NCBI GenBank assembly: GCA_030654175.1
Contig: JAURXZ010000030.1
Span: 1 to 64,000 of the forward strand
Origin: Bacteroidia bacterium
Lineage (GTDB): Bacteria > Bacteroidota > Bacteroidia > 2-12-FULL-35-15
Direction: 5' to 3'
Length of the DNA: 64,000 nt
The notes below the pieces were generated by a model. That model searched no databases. It had not been told where the DNA came from and was given only the letters and a program-made list of their open reading frames with translations. How positions within the stretch are numbered: position 1 is the first letter of the stretch; every line of letters begins with the position of its first letter. Made by a program: the position numbers and the translations under genes. Below, piece by piece: positions 1-9,045 of the stretch.

Positions 1-24
1 ATCGGTGGGCCCCTCTTTATATTG

Positions 25-608
25 AATTGATCCAATATTCAATACATTAAATTATAGCATTCTGCGATTAATTAGCATTCTTACTTTTTGTCTTGAAACA
101 AAAAGTAACAAAAAATTCAAGAAAAGGTCATCGGCTCACACTTGCCGACACGGCCCCCCCCTACCTTTTCTGGCTCACGCGCTGTTCTGATTAACAACGA
201 CCTGATATAAAGGTCTGGATCTTTGTAAGGAATTGATTCAAAATTCAATACTTTAAATTATAGAATTCTCAGATTATTTGACATTTTACTTTTTGTCTTG
301 AAACAAAAAGTAACAAAAAATTCAAGAAAAGGTCAGCGGCTCACACACTTGCCGACACTGCCCCCGCTACCTTTTCCGGCTCACGCGCTGTCCTGATTAA
401 CAAAGACCTTATATCCATTTGCAGTTCGTTTATTGGAATTGATCCGAATTTCATTCTTTTAAGCATATGCCATTCTCAAGTTATTTAGCATTTTACTTTT
501 TGTCTTGAAACAAAAAATCCAAGAAAAGGAATCTGCTGACACATTTGCCGCCCCCCCCGCTACCTTTTCCGGCTCACGCGCTTTTCTGATTAACACCGAT
601 TTGCCAGT
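25..608. repeat. Three tandem copies of a ~206-bp noncoding repeat
   Basis: Three consecutive units start near 25, 230 and 435. Each opens with a GAATTGATyC-like segment, then carries the inverted repeat TACTTTTTGT-cttga-ACAAAAAGTA at 82, 287 and (shortened) 494, then an AAGAAAAGG segment, a C-rich tract and a CCGGCTCACGCGC-like segment. The spacing between units is 205 and 207 bases. The third copy has lost the right half of the inverted repeat. No coding potential is seen on either strand. Repeats with this CTTTTTGTCTTGAAACAAAAAG core are common between Bacteroidetes genes; their function is unknown. Confidence 0.85.
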
Positions 609-680
609 CAAACCCCGGGCTAATATTTTTTGGTTTTGTGCCATCTGATTAACATTTTCAGGAAATCTAATTTTTTTTGT

Positions 681-688
681 TACTTTCG
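681..688 (+). promoter_or_regulatory. Probable -7 box of the tRNA-Ser promoter
   Basis: TACTTTCG differs by one base from the Bacteroidetes -7 consensus TAnnTTTG and lies 21 bases before the tRNA. No convincing -33 TTTG is seen at the usual distance. Confidence 0.4.
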
Positions 689-709
689 CAGTCCCAAAAC
701 GATTAAAAC

Positions 710-796
710 GGAGAGGTGTCAGAGTGGCCGAACGAGCAAGCCTGGAAAGTTTGTATACTCGCAAGGGTATCGTGGGTTCGAATCCCACCCTCTCCG
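710..796 (+). tRNA. tRNA-Ser (anticodon GGA)
   Basis: The acceptor strands GGAGAGG and CCTCTCC pair perfectly. The anticodon stem CAAGC/GTTTG closes the loop CTGGAAA, giving anticodon GGA, which reads UCC and UCU. A long variable arm (typical of class II serine tRNAs) and the T-arm with GGTTCGAATCC follow. The discriminator base is G, and CCA is not encoded. A strong terminator follows directly. Confidence 0.95.
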
Positions 797-813
797 CTGA
801 CAAATGAAACAAG

Positions 814-841
814 GTCCCGCTGAAAGGCGGGACTTTTTTTT
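814..841 (+). terminator. Rho-independent terminator of tRNA-Ser
   Basis: GTCCCGC-tgaaag-GCGGGAC is a perfect 7-bp stem followed by eight T residues, 18 bases after the tRNA. Confidence 0.9.
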
Positions 842-880
842 GTTATCAATTCATTCCTGATTGGTAATTCATCATTTCTT

Positions 881-1297
881 TCACGCAACTGAAACAACTA
901 ACTCTGTTGTTTTTCCATCAAATTCTTCGCTGTTTGTTTCCGCATCTTTTTTAGTAGATCGGACGATACCATCTTTATGATGCGGAGGGGCATATATGGT
1001 ATACATTTTTAATTCCTTTGTCTTGTCTACATTAATGATATTGTGTTTTGCCCCAGCCGGAATAATAACTACATCACCATTATTAATTTCGTACTCATTT
1101 TCATCAATGATGCATTTTCCGTGTCCGCCTTCAAAGCGAAAAAACTGGTCATTTTCAGTATGTGTTTCAACTCCGATCTCTTCTCCCGGCAAAAGACTCA
1201 TTAACACCAGTTGAAAATGACTGGATGTGTACAAGACCTTACGGAAATTTACATTTTCTATTGTTGCCTTTTCGATGTTGGTTTTGAATCCTTTCAT
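881..1297 (-). CDS. Cupin-domain protein
   Basis: A 138-residue small cytoplasmic protein made of one cupin fold. Cupin motif 1 is visible as GVETHTENDQFF (metal-ligand His and the E/Q positions) near residue 42, and motif 2 as GDVVIIPAGAKHN near residue 74. The tail from about residue 107 is polar and probably flexible. Cupins bind a metal and serve as enzymes or sensors, so the substrate cannot be predicted. It is monocistronic; its end faces the tRNA-Ser terminator. There is no signal peptide. The family call is firm, the function unknown. Confidence 0.75.
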   Translation of the reverse strand: MKGFKTNIEKATIENVNFRKVLYTSSHFQLVLMSLLPGEEIGVETHTENDQFFRFEGGHGKCIIDENEYEINNGDVVIIPAGAKHNIINVDKTKELKMYTIYAPPHHKDGIVRSTKKDAETNSEEFDGKTTELVVSVA

Positions 1298-1389
1298 TAT
1301 TTATTTATTTTGGTGAATAGCTATGAATTGTTTTTTTTAACAGAAAAAAATTGTGCCAATCTATTTAGTTTTTATTTCCAAAAAAAAAT

Positions 1390-1752
1390 CTAATTCATAT
1401 AATCCTGCCACATAATGAGCATGTATTTATTATTTTCTTTTAGATCGCGAAAACCAAATTCATAACAGAAAAAATAAACATTACCATTTTTCGCTTTCCA
1501 GTAATTGGTGAAATAATTGAAATCAAATCCTTCTTTCAGTAACAAGTCTTTTTTTATTTGGGACTGGCCGGACAAATTATACTTTTTTAAAATTCTACGA
1601 TTCTGTTTTAAAATAGTATCAATTTTAACATAAGTGCTCGCTTCTTTCTCTTTATTGTTTTTATAATGAAAGGAGGATTTACAATATTCGGAACAAAATT
1701 TTTGATCAATTCTTCCTGTCAATTTCCCTGAGCATTCTATGCATTTAGCCAT
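1390..1752 (-). CDS. Small zinc-finger protein, function unknown
   Basis: A 120-residue protein beginning with a CxxC...CxxxC cluster (Cys4, Cys7, Cys20, Cys24), which looks like a short N-terminal zinc-binding finger. It is followed by a lysine-rich stretch and an aromatic-rich C-terminal half (about residues 75-118). I recognise the general type from Bacteroidetes genomes but know of no assigned function. The fingers could bind nucleic acid or simply hold the fold. It sits alone, with its promoter region facing the integrase gene. Confidence 0.6.
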   Translation of the reverse strand: MAKCIECSGKLTGRIDQKFCSEYCKSSFHYKNNKEKEASTYVKIDTILKQNRRILKKYNLSGQSQIKKDLLLKEGFDFNYFTNYWKAKNGNVYFFCYEFGFRDLKENNKYMLIMWQDYMN

Positions 1753-1901
1753 GTTTTTTTTATTTTAATCTTTATTTATACCCGTATATTACCCGATTAA
1801 TAACCGTTTAAATGTACGAATAAATTTTGTTTCAGTTTTTTCTTCATCGTCCTTTGCACAATAAAATATTTTTTTTTACATCAATATTAATTTGAAACGT
1901 C

Positions 1902-2957
1902 ATGAAAGCCATTAAAATAAAGCATAAAAATGAAGATAGAATTAAAGTTGATTTCCCTTTCGACCGTGAAAATGTTCGAAAAATAAGACAAATACCGGAT
2001 GCAAAATGGAGTGAGAGTCAAAATGCCTGGCATATCCCTTATGCTAAACCGGCTTTTGAGATGTTAAAAAAAATATTTCCGGAAGTGGAATATTTACCTA
2101 AAACAGCATCTGAAACCCCGGCAGTTTTGGCAATTATTAAATCACCTGATCGAGCTTGCGAAATATCAACGGAGGTAAAAAAAAATGCTCCTAAAACATC
2201 CAATTATATTAAACATACTGGTGTTTCTATTTTTGTTTTTGAAAAAAATATCGCCATTAAAATTCCGAAAAATGACCTGGATACGCAGTTTATATTAAGC
2301 TTAAGATATAGCCGCTGGGATGCAAAAAAATGGTGCTGGATAGTTCCAAATTACTCACGAAATTTAGATCTGATCAAAAGCTATTTCAAAGAGAGAATTA
2401 CTGAACTTGTGGTTCATGAAAAAATTGAAACTTGCACTACTGTTGATGAAAGAAGGATTATCAAAAAAAATGATCTGTTAATTATAAAATCAATTGGCGG
2501 CCGCTTAAAACTGATTTTCGGGTTTAATAGAGAACTTACCAAAGCCATAAAAACAATCCCATATTTTAGTTGGGATCAAAAACACAAGTATTGGAGCATC
2601 CCATTTGCCGAAAACTTTTTAAACGAAATTAAAACACTCGCCATTGCTTTGGGTTTGAATAGCATTTATGAAGAAGAAGAAGCAAAAGGTGGATTAAAAA
2701 AAAACCGGGTTTCGAGGTATGATATCCCAGATTACAAACCTTGTCCGGAGGAATACATACTAAAATTAAAAGAACTGAGATACAGTGAAAATACTATAAA
2801 AACGTATAAAGGATTATTTGAAGAATTTATCAATTATTATAACACGTATGATACTGAAGCCATTGACGAATCAATGATCACAGACTTTTTGAGATATCTT
2901 GTAATTGATAGAAAGGGGCAGTGTCTCAAAATATCATATCACACCCCAAACACCTAA
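1902..2957 (+). pseudogene. Tyrosine site-specific integrase, truncated before the catalytic domain
   Basis: The reading frame gives 351 residues. Residues 280-338 form the SAM-like core-binding domain of tyrosine recombinases (conserved SENTIKTY then FLRYLVIDRK). The usual sequence should continue into the catalytic domain with the R-H-R-Y residues, but from residue 339 on the sequence is unrelated and stops after 12 residues; no catalytic part is found downstream. The break coincides with the left flank of the IS1-type transposase. The N-terminal 250 residues hold three copies of an 11-residue motif W-x6-W-x2-P at 36-46, 139-149 and 224-234, likely DNA-contact or arm-type modules. The gene cannot encode an active recombinase. 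Confidence 0.75.
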
Positions 2958-3755
2958 AAACACATCATTTTAATTTTAAATTCAATCTACAATTTTGATA
3001 GCTAAGTAAGAAATTCAAAATATACGCGTTTTAATTACATTTCTTGTAAACTTAAACCCTCAAAACTGTCTTTCGTGTCTCAAAATATCATATATGCCAA
3101 AAGCACCTGTCAATACTGTAATTCAGGATGTCATAAAACAGGAGTTCAAAAAAATGGCAATCAAAAACTCCGCTGTAAAAAATGCAAAAAATATCAATTA
3201 CAATCTTATTCAAACAATGGATGTTTACAAGAAACTAAACAAATGATCATAAAACTTTGTAAGGTAAATGTAGGTATCAGAGATATAGGGAAATTGTTAG
3301 AAATTTCAGTAAACAGTGTGATCAAAAAAATAAAACAAGGTAACAATATCAAACGGAATTCAATACTGTTAACCAACCAAACCTACGAAGTAGATGAGAT
3401 GCGCACGTATGTTGGTAATAAGAAAAACACAAAATGGGTTGTGTATGCCATCAACAAAAAAACAAAACAAGTAATTGATATTGCAGTAGGAAACCGAACA
3501 AAATCAACTCTAAAAAAAGTAACAGATACCTTGCTACTTTCATCTCCAAAAGCCATTTACAGCGATGGATTAAACATCTACCAGCATCTCATTCCTGCTG
3601 CTATACATAAAGTTCAAGCACATAATATAAATTATATTGAACGTATGAACTTAACACTTCGCACTAAACTAAAAAGGTTAAACCGTAAAACAATTTGCTA
3701 TTCCAAAAAGTCAAGCATGTTATTGGCTGCCCTCAAAATTTTAGTTTGGGGCTAA
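2915..3755 (+). mobile_element. IS1-family insertion sequence (approximate limits)
   Basis: The element carries one transposase gene. The left limit is set where the integrase homology ends (about 2915); the right limit is the transposase stop. An 8-bp inverted pair CCCCAAAC (2944-2951) and GTTTGGGG (3744-3751) brackets the gene, and a 19-bp direct repeat lies at 2921-2939 and 3075-3093. No target duplication could be found, so the exact ends are unsure and the copy may be rearranged. Confidence 0.55.
3075..3755 (+). CDS. IS1-family transposase
   Basis: A 226-residue DDE transposase in a single frame, without the InsA/InsB frameshift of enteric IS1. It starts with a zinc finger (CQYC at residues 13-16 and CKKC near 34-37), then a helix-turn-helix (about 55-90), then the catalytic core: Asp in YEVDEMRTYVG, Asp in IYSDGLN and Glu in YIERMNLTLR. 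The length is close to the 232 residues of the enteric InsAB' product. The start is GTG, and it falls exactly on the second copy of a 19-bp direct repeat. The frame is intact, so it may still be active. Confidence 0.85.
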   Translation: MSQNIIYAKSTCQYCNSGCHKTGVQKNGNQKLRCKKCKKYQLQSYSNNGCLQETKQMIIKLCKVNVGIRDIGKLLEISVNSVIKKIKQGNNIKRNSILLTNQTYEVDEMRTYVGNKKNTKWVVYAINKKTKQVIDIAVGNRTKSTLKKVTDTLLLSSPKAIYSDGLNIYQHLIPAAIHKVQAHNINYIERMNLTLRTKLKRLNRKTICYSKKSSMLLAALKILVWG

Positions 3756-3956
3756 CTCTTCATAAGGTTGTAAAGTGAGGAAGTGCTCGCAACCTCACAG
3801 CCATCATTAGTTGAGATTGGGGAGTTTATCCAGAGCCTGACGAGGGGACTGAAAAAGCCTCGCAATGACGTTCCAACCAGGCGTTAAATTATTTTAATAA
3901 ATTAACTTGTATAAAGTCTAATGTTTCGTTTATCCGATATTTAGTTTAGAAAAAAA
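3756..3956. other. Intergenic segment with imperfect hairpins
   Basis: No gene is seen. GGTTGTAAAGTGAGGAAGTG and the nearby GCAACCTCAC form an imperfect hairpin, and a GCCTCGCAATGACG-type word follows at about 3857; such words occur in dispersed repeats of Bacteroidetes. It may mark old insertion debris. Confidence 0.35.
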
Positions 3957-5162
3957 TTAATACGACCAACGTATCCGTAAATATATTCCATTACCTAACG
4001 TTCGGTAAACGCCACTAACGTCAGAAAAAAATGATTGTCCAATCAAGGCTATGTCCCAATCATCACTTATTGAAAGTGCTATTGAAGGCAATAAAATAAG
4101 GGTGTTACGCTCGGGAGAAAATATACCAGCAATGCTTCCATTCAGTAATGGATTAAAACTTTTGCTAACCTGAGCGAAAAAAGAATGTTTGAAGGGCATT
4201 AGTTTTTTTGAAGATAACGACACATTTGTTAATTCATTTATTCCTGATTGAAGTCCTTTGCCCCGGCTATTAAATAAATACGATGCGGTTGCAAAATAAT
4301 CATTTTTAAAACTGCGATCCAATGAAACAGCCGCTGATACAACACCAGAGGTATCTGAAACATTTTTGTACGGATGAAAGTATGCCCCCTCTCCTTTAAA
4401 TCCTGTATTTTTAATACTGCCGGCCCATCCGGTTCCTATTACAATGTCTTCAAAATAAATTCCCGCAAAATTCTGCAAGTCATATTTTCTGAAATTAGTT
4501 TTGTACATCAAAGCTCCTACTTGTTCTTTTTCATTATCAGATACTTTATATGCGAGTTCCAGGGAAGAAACGCTTCCTGCAGCATATTGAACGCGTATTG
4601 CATCGGTGCCGGGTCGCTCCTCATAATCAAAATCGAAATAATTGAAGGCATTAAAAATATCATTGGGATTCCAAACCAGATTAACGCCCCAATTGATGCG
4701 CTGTCGGCCAATTGTAACATCCCACTTGGTTGTTGACCAATTCAATAAAGCGCGGTCTAATATAGTATTAAGCACAACAGTTGATTCGTCAACTACATTG
4801 TAAGAAAGGTGGAACCGGCCATTATCAATATCAATTAATTTTCCAAACTGATAAGTTGTTTTTACCTGTTCACCATAAAACAAGCGGTTACGCGCTTCTG
4901 CTCTTAAATATAAATTATCTGAAATATTCCACTTTAAATTTATCCGGTTGTGAATAAAATTTCCTGAAAGCAGGGATTCCGCGTTATCAATAAAAGAAAC
5001 TGATTGCATGTCTTTTATATAACCGCGAATTTGAATTTTGGAAATTTCATTTGATGAAACCGAATCCTGTGCAAAACAAAAAACAGGGGATAATAAAACG
5101 AATAAAAAATAAATTATTTGTTTTGAAATAAATTGAATGCTGTTTTTTTCAGCGTTTTTCAT
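3957..5162 (-). CDS. Outer-membrane beta-barrel protein of the lipoprotein-sorting operon
   Basis: The start at 5162 (MKNAEKNS) is preferred over an upstream ATG because it gives a classical signal peptide, with a hydrophobic stretch around residues 16-31 ending FCFAQ. The mature chain has alternating amphipathic strands, many aromatic residues and a C-terminal ...RIRWSY ending in an aromatic, all typical of outer-membrane barrels (length about 400). It is the last gene of the operon and overlaps the ATPase gene by 14 bases. I infer it works with the FtsX/LolD complex at the outer membrane; the substrate is unknown. Confidence 0.7.
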   Translation of the reverse strand: MKNAEKNSIQFISKQIIYFLFVLLSPVFCFAQDSVSSNEISKIQIRGYIKDMQSVSFIDNAESLLSGNFIHNRINLKWNISDNLYLRAEARNRLFYGEQVKTTYQFGKLIDIDNGRFHLSYNVVDESTVVLNTILDRALLNWSTTKWDVTIGRQRINWGVNLVWNPNDIFNAFNYFDFDYEERPGTDAIRVQYAAGSVSSLELAYKVSDNEKEQVGALMYKTNFRKYDLQNFAGIYFEDIVIGTGWAGSIKNTGFKGEGAYFHPYKNVSDTSGVVSAAVSLDRSFKNDYFATASYLFNSRGKGLQSGINELTNVSLSSKKLMPFKHSFFAQVSKSFNPLLNGSIAGIFSPERNTLILLPSIALSISDDWDIALIGQSFFSDVSGVYRTLGNGIYLRIRWSY

Positions 5163-5835
5163 CGGATGCGACTTTACCATCAACAAGGGTTATCACTCTC
5201 CTGGCCTTATCTATAACACGTTGATCGTGCGTAGAAAAGATGAAGGTCATGTTCTCTTCTTTGTTCAGCCTTGCCATAATGTCAAGCAGATTTGAGGCTG
5301 ATTTAGAATCAAGATTGGCGGTAGGTTCATCGGCAAGTACAAACTGAGGTTTGGAAGCCAATGCTCTTGCAACTGCAACCCGCTGTTGCTGTCCTCCGGA
5401 TAATTCCGATGGACGAATATTGACTTTATCCTCCAACCCCACTTCACGCAGTAATTCAAGCACTCGTTTTTCTCTTTCCGCTTTTGATTTCTTTTGGAGC
5501 AACATCACAAATTCTACATTTTCTTTTGCAGTGAGAACAGGAATAAGATTATAGGACTGAAATACAAAACCGATATTGTTTAGCCTGAAGTCGATGAGTT
5601 TATTATCACTCATATTGGTGATGTCTGTTCCGTTAATAATAACCTGTCCCTCGCTCACATGATCGAGTCCGCCAATGATATTGAGTAACGTAGTTTTTCC
5701 GGAGCCCGAAGGCCCAACCAGTGCAGTAAACTCTCCGCGCTCAAGATGCAAATGAACACCATTTACAGCATTCACCGGAATACTTTTTTCATTATACACT
5801 TTGGTTATGTTGTGTGCATCAATTACTACTTCCAT
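5149..5835 (-). CDS. ABC transporter ATPase, LolD/MacB type
   Basis: A 228-residue ATP-binding subunit. The Walker A motif GPSGSGKTT lies near residues 38-46, the signature LSGGQQQR near 143-150 and Walker B with FVLADEPT near 160-167, followed by the switch His in STHD. It belongs to the LolD/MacB group, which powers FtsX-type permeases that move lipoproteins or other substrates from the inner membrane by mechanotransmission rather than classical transport. It is placed directly after two FtsX permease genes (11-bp gap), which fits this role. Confidence 0.88.
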   Translation of the reverse strand: MEVVIDAHNITKVYNEKSIPVNAVNGVHLHLERGEFTALVGPSGSGKTTLLNIIGGLDHVSEGQVIINGTDITNMSDNKLIDFRLNNIGFVFQSYNLIPVLTAKENVEFVMLLQKKSKAEREKRVLELLREVGLEDKVNIRPSELSGGQQQRVAVARALASKPQFVLADEPTANLDSKSASNLLDIMARLNKEENMTFIFSTHDQRVIDKARRVITLVDGKVASDEKR

Positions 5836-5846
5836 ATTTTTTCTAT

Positions 5847-7061
5847 TTATATTTTTCTGATGGCTTCGGCCGGTTTTAGTCGCAAAGCACGTATAGCAGG
5901 ATAAATGGCTGAAAGAACAGCCGTAAATACTGTCATTAGCGTAAGCGGCAAATAATAGGATGAATCAAGCTCGGGATAAACAATGCTGCTAAATCCCCAT
6001 GCGGCAAGGCCTTCTGAATACATTGAAATATTTATACCGGCACTTCCTGTCCACTTTACCGAAAAATATCCTATCAGTAAACCTAAGGGGCCACCAACAA
6101 GCGCCAGATAAATTGTTTCAAGCATGATCATAAAAAATATCCGCACACGGCTCATACCTATTGCCATGAGCATTCCGATCTCACGAACCCGCTCCAACAC
6201 CGCCATCAGCATGGTATTGATAATACCAAATGTAAGTGCAAGCAAAATTATTCCAACAAAAATATACATGTACTCATTAAAGGAATTTATTACCAGCTCC
6301 AATTCAGGCGCCAGTTCTTTCCATGTTTTGATAGCCACATCGGGAAATTTTTCTTTAAGTTTTTCTTTTACCCCATCCACATTGCTATCGTCTTTCAGTA
6401 ATATGGCGATTTCATGCACTGCATTTTCCACCTTCAGCAGCTGGCTTAAGTCAGAAGAGCGCACGTAAACATTCATCTCATCAAGAGTCGTATTTTTTGA
6501 CTGGTAAATGCCAGCCACACGGAAAGCGCCTGCCACTATCTCACCGGTAGTATCCTGGAAGGTGAGAATAATTTTATTTTTGAGGTTCACCTTTAATTTA
6601 ACGGCTAATTTTTTACCGATCAATACCGGGCTCCGGCCTGCACTATCAAGGTATTTTCCTGCAACAATGCGGGATGCAAGTTTTGTTACGTTATTTTCTT
6701 CTTCCGGAAATATTCCATTGATGGTTACTCCGGATGCAGTGGTAGGAGAAGAGATCATTCCGGTGGAAACAGTGCGTGCTGTTGCTGCTTTAACTCTATC
6801 ATCTTTGCGGATATCATCCATCATGGAAAGATTATTTGCAAGAAGGTATTTTACTTCACGGTCGTCTTCAAAACCGGGATGATGGAGCTGCAAATGAGAC
6901 AGCTGTGTATCCACGGTTTCGCGTATATACTGTTTGTACATTCCCCATGAGAATGCGATCATAAAAACTCCGGCCCACAAGCCTACGGTGATAGAAAGTA
7001 TCACCACCAGGCTGCGGATCTTATGCCTCCATATATTTCGCCATGCTACTATCGCTATCAT
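5847..7061 (-). CDS. FtsX-type ABC permease (second of two)
   Basis: A 404-residue inner-membrane protein beginning with the family hallmark AWRNIWRHKIRS, one membrane helix at about residues 17-37, a large periplasmic domain (about 40-265), then three helices near 270-295, 315-345 and 370-390 (MacB/FtsX fold). It resembles LolC/LolE and pairs with the neighbouring permease (3-bp gap) to form a heterodimer served by the LolD-like ATPase. The periplasmic domain probably handles a lipoprotein or the LolA-like partner encoded upstream. Confidence 0.85.
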   Translation of the reverse strand: MIAIVAWRNIWRHKIRSLVVILSITVGLWAGVFMIAFSWGMYKQYIRETVDTQLSHLQLHHPGFEDDREVKYLLANNLSMMDDIRKDDRVKAATARTVSTGMISSPTTASGVTINGIFPEEENNVTKLASRIVAGKYLDSAGRSPVLIGKKLAVKLKVNLKNKIILTFQDTTGEIVAGAFRVAGIYQSKNTTLDEMNVYVRSSDLSQLLKVENAVHEIAILLKDDSNVDGVKEKLKEKFPDVAIKTWKELAPELELVINSFNEYMYIFVGIILLALTFGIINTMLMAVLERVREIGMLMAIGMSRVRIFFMIMLETIYLALVGGPLGLLIGYFSVKWTGSAGINISMYSEGLAAWGFSSIVYPELDSSYYLPLTLMTVFTAVLSAIYPAIRALRLKPAEAIRKI

Positions 7062-7064
7062 TTT

Positions 7065-8282
7065 TTAGCTGCGTAATGCATCAATTGCTTTTAGTGAATA
7101 AACTTTTCGTGCTGCGTAAACCGACAAAAATATTGCGATAAAAAAAACGATAGCCGCTTGTTCTGTGAATACGTTCAATTTATTTGATAATGGAATTATG
7201 GCTTCCATACCATAGCTGTCGTACATTTTTTTTATTTCTCCGGTAAAACGAATGGGGTGCTCCTTAAACCAAAGTATTATTGGCAACGCACCTATCATGC
7301 CTGCCAGCGTGGCGATAAAGGCGATGAGAAAAGATTCTATCATTACTACAACCGCGAGTAAGCGTTTTTTCATACCCACTGCCATGAGTATACCAAATTC
7401 GTGCATACGTTCGCGGGTCATCATCAGAATGGTTCCGAAAACACCAAAGGCAATCACCAGGTACAAGATCCCTATCACAATATAATCACCGGCTTTATCG
7501 CCCTCAATAACCTGATTGAGTTCAGGCATCATTTGTTTCCAATCCATTATTTCGTAATGAGCGGTATCCATCACCGAAATTAATTTTTTTTTCACCTCTT
7601 CCATATCAGCCCCTTCCTTCATCATCAGTGAAACGGAGGTAATTAAATCAGGTGCATCATACATCTCCTGCATCAGCGAAATAGGCATACTCACCAGTCG
7701 TTTATTTAATTCGGGAGAACCAAAATGAACAATTCCTTTAACAGGATATTTTCCGGCCGCACTTGCACCGTGATATCCCTGGCTTAGTAAAACAACAGTA
7801 TCTCCAGTATGTAAGCCTAAATTAGCGGCCAAACCCTCGGATAACAAAAGACTTCTGTCTTTTGAATTTATATAGTTGCCTTCAACAATTTTTTCCTGCA
7901 GACGGGTAATTTTATCCTCTTTATCGGGAACGATACCAAGCACCATCACACCTTTTGTTTTATCATCAGAAGAAGCCAGTGCAAAGGATTCCAGACGTGG
8001 AACAAATTCAGTTACTTCCTTCTGATCCGAAACCAAGTGGTACAACTTTTCATCTTCTTTAAAACTGTTGTCGATGGATTGTTCATTCCAATATCCTTTC
8101 TGGTGTACCTGAATATAGCCGGACGAAAAGCTCACAACATTATGCACCATGTGTTCATAAACGCCAGTGTTTGCAGCACGCATCAGCACAGCCAGTATAA
8201 CAGCAAAGAAAACAGATGCCATTGTAATGAAAGTCCGTCTTTTATTGCGCCAGATATTGCGCCATGCCATTTTCAGTAACAT
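7065..8282 (-). CDS. FtsX-type ABC permease (first of two)
   Basis: A 405-residue inner-membrane protein with the N-terminal hallmark MAWRNIWRNKRRT, a membrane helix at about 17-37, a periplasmic domain to about residue 270, and three C-terminal helices (about 272-293, 315-345, 375-392). It is a paralogue of the next gene and most likely forms the other half of a LolCE-like heterodimer. It starts 1 base from the end of the LolA-like gene, so the genes are surely co-transcribed. Confidence 0.85.
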   Translation of the reverse strand: MLLKMAWRNIWRNKRRTFITMASVFFAVILAVLMRAANTGVYEHMVHNVVSFSSGYIQVHQKGYWNEQSIDNSFKEDEKLYHLVSDQKEVTEFVPRLESFALASSDDKTKGVMVLGIVPDKEDKITRLQEKIVEGNYINSKDRSLLLSEGLAANLGLHTGDTVVLLSQGYHGASAAGKYPVKGIVHFGSPELNKRLVSMPISLMQEMYDAPDLITSVSLMMKEGADMEEVKKKLISVMDTAHYEIMDWKQMMPELNQVIEGDKAGDYIVIGILYLVIAFGVFGTILMMTRERMHEFGILMAVGMKKRLLAVVVMIESFLIAFIATLAGMIGALPIILWFKEHPIRFTGEIKKMYDSYGMEAIIPLSNKLNVFTEQAAIVFFIAIFLSVYAARKVYSLKAIDALRS

Positions 8283-8283
8283 A

Positions 8284-9045
8284 TTATTTTACCTTTTTCA
8301 TGTTTTGAGTAGTAAAAAAACTTTGGTCAATTGGCTGATCAAATGTAATACTGCTATATATCATCACTGTTTTTTGCCCGATCTTATCTGCCGGGATCAT
8401 TTCCAATTTTGTTGGGATCAGCCTGCCACCCATTGTTTTAACATCAGAACTCTGCATAGTATTGATCAATGTATTTTCCTCATCATAAAATTCCGCACGC
8501 ATTTGTATAAAATCTTTTTTATCGATCCATACAACTATCTTCCCCCATACCACTGCAGCTTCCGGCTTAGGGATAAGTTGTATTTTATAACAGTTTCTTC
8601 CTTCAACTACAGAATCACTCAGAAAAGAATGTATATAATCATCCACTATTGATGATTCCTTTACCAGGTCATCATTGGTAAAATCGGTTCCCATCCACGA
8701 CTGCGTCATCATAGAAGGTGGCAATTTAATCACACGTTCGATGGAAGGCACCCAGTTCCATACCTCTTTATCACTTTTTAAAAATACTGTTCCTTTTTCT
8801 TTGGCCGGTGATGTAACTAATATCATGGCATGGGTAGTTTCTTTACTCCATGCTTTCATTTTCATCTCCCGTGACCAGGTAGGCCGCACGATCTTTATCG
8901 TCATTTCGGATTGTGAGGTTTTACCGCGCATTTTTTCGTCTGCCTTCTTTATTACATCTTTGGCGGTTTCGTCCATTTGCAAAACCTGGCTATGCGAAAG
9001 AAAAAAGATCAAGCCGCAGTATAAAAGTGTAATGATTATTTTCAT
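8284..9045 (-). CDS. Outer-membrane lipoprotein-sorting protein (LolA-like)
   Basis: A 253-residue periplasmic protein with a signal peptide (residues 1-19, ending at LSHSQ). The mature part resembles the LolA-like family annotated 'outer membrane lipoprotein-sorting protein': strands such as MTIKIVRPTW, VWNWVPSIERVIKLP and SFFTTQNM near the end build the open half-barrel that cradles lipid or lipoprotein. It is the first gene of the five-gene minus-strand operon. The substrate is not known; such operons are separate from the essential Lol system. Confidence 0.82.
   Translation of the reverse strand: MKIIITLLYCGLIFFLSHSQVLQMDETAKDVIKKADEKMRGKTSQSEMTIKIVRPTWSREMKMKAWSKETTHAMILVTSPAKEKGTVFLKSDKEVWNWVPSIERVIKLPPSMMTQSWMGTDFTNDDLVKESSIVDDYIHSFLSDSVVEGRNCYKIQLIPKPEAAVVWGKIVVWIDKKDFIQMRAEFYDEENTLINTMQSSDVKTMGGRLIPTKLEMIPADKIGQKTVMIYSSITFDQPIDQSFFTTQNMKKVK

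Noticed and set aside
459-897. Small minus-strand frames over tRNA-Ser and its flanks
   Set aside because: They overlap the tRNA and its terminator and show no coding character.
2944-3751. CCCCAAAC/GTTTGGGG as the true IS inverted ends
   Set aside because: The match is only 8 bases and no target duplication flanks it; integrase homology ends further left, so the ends remain unsettled.
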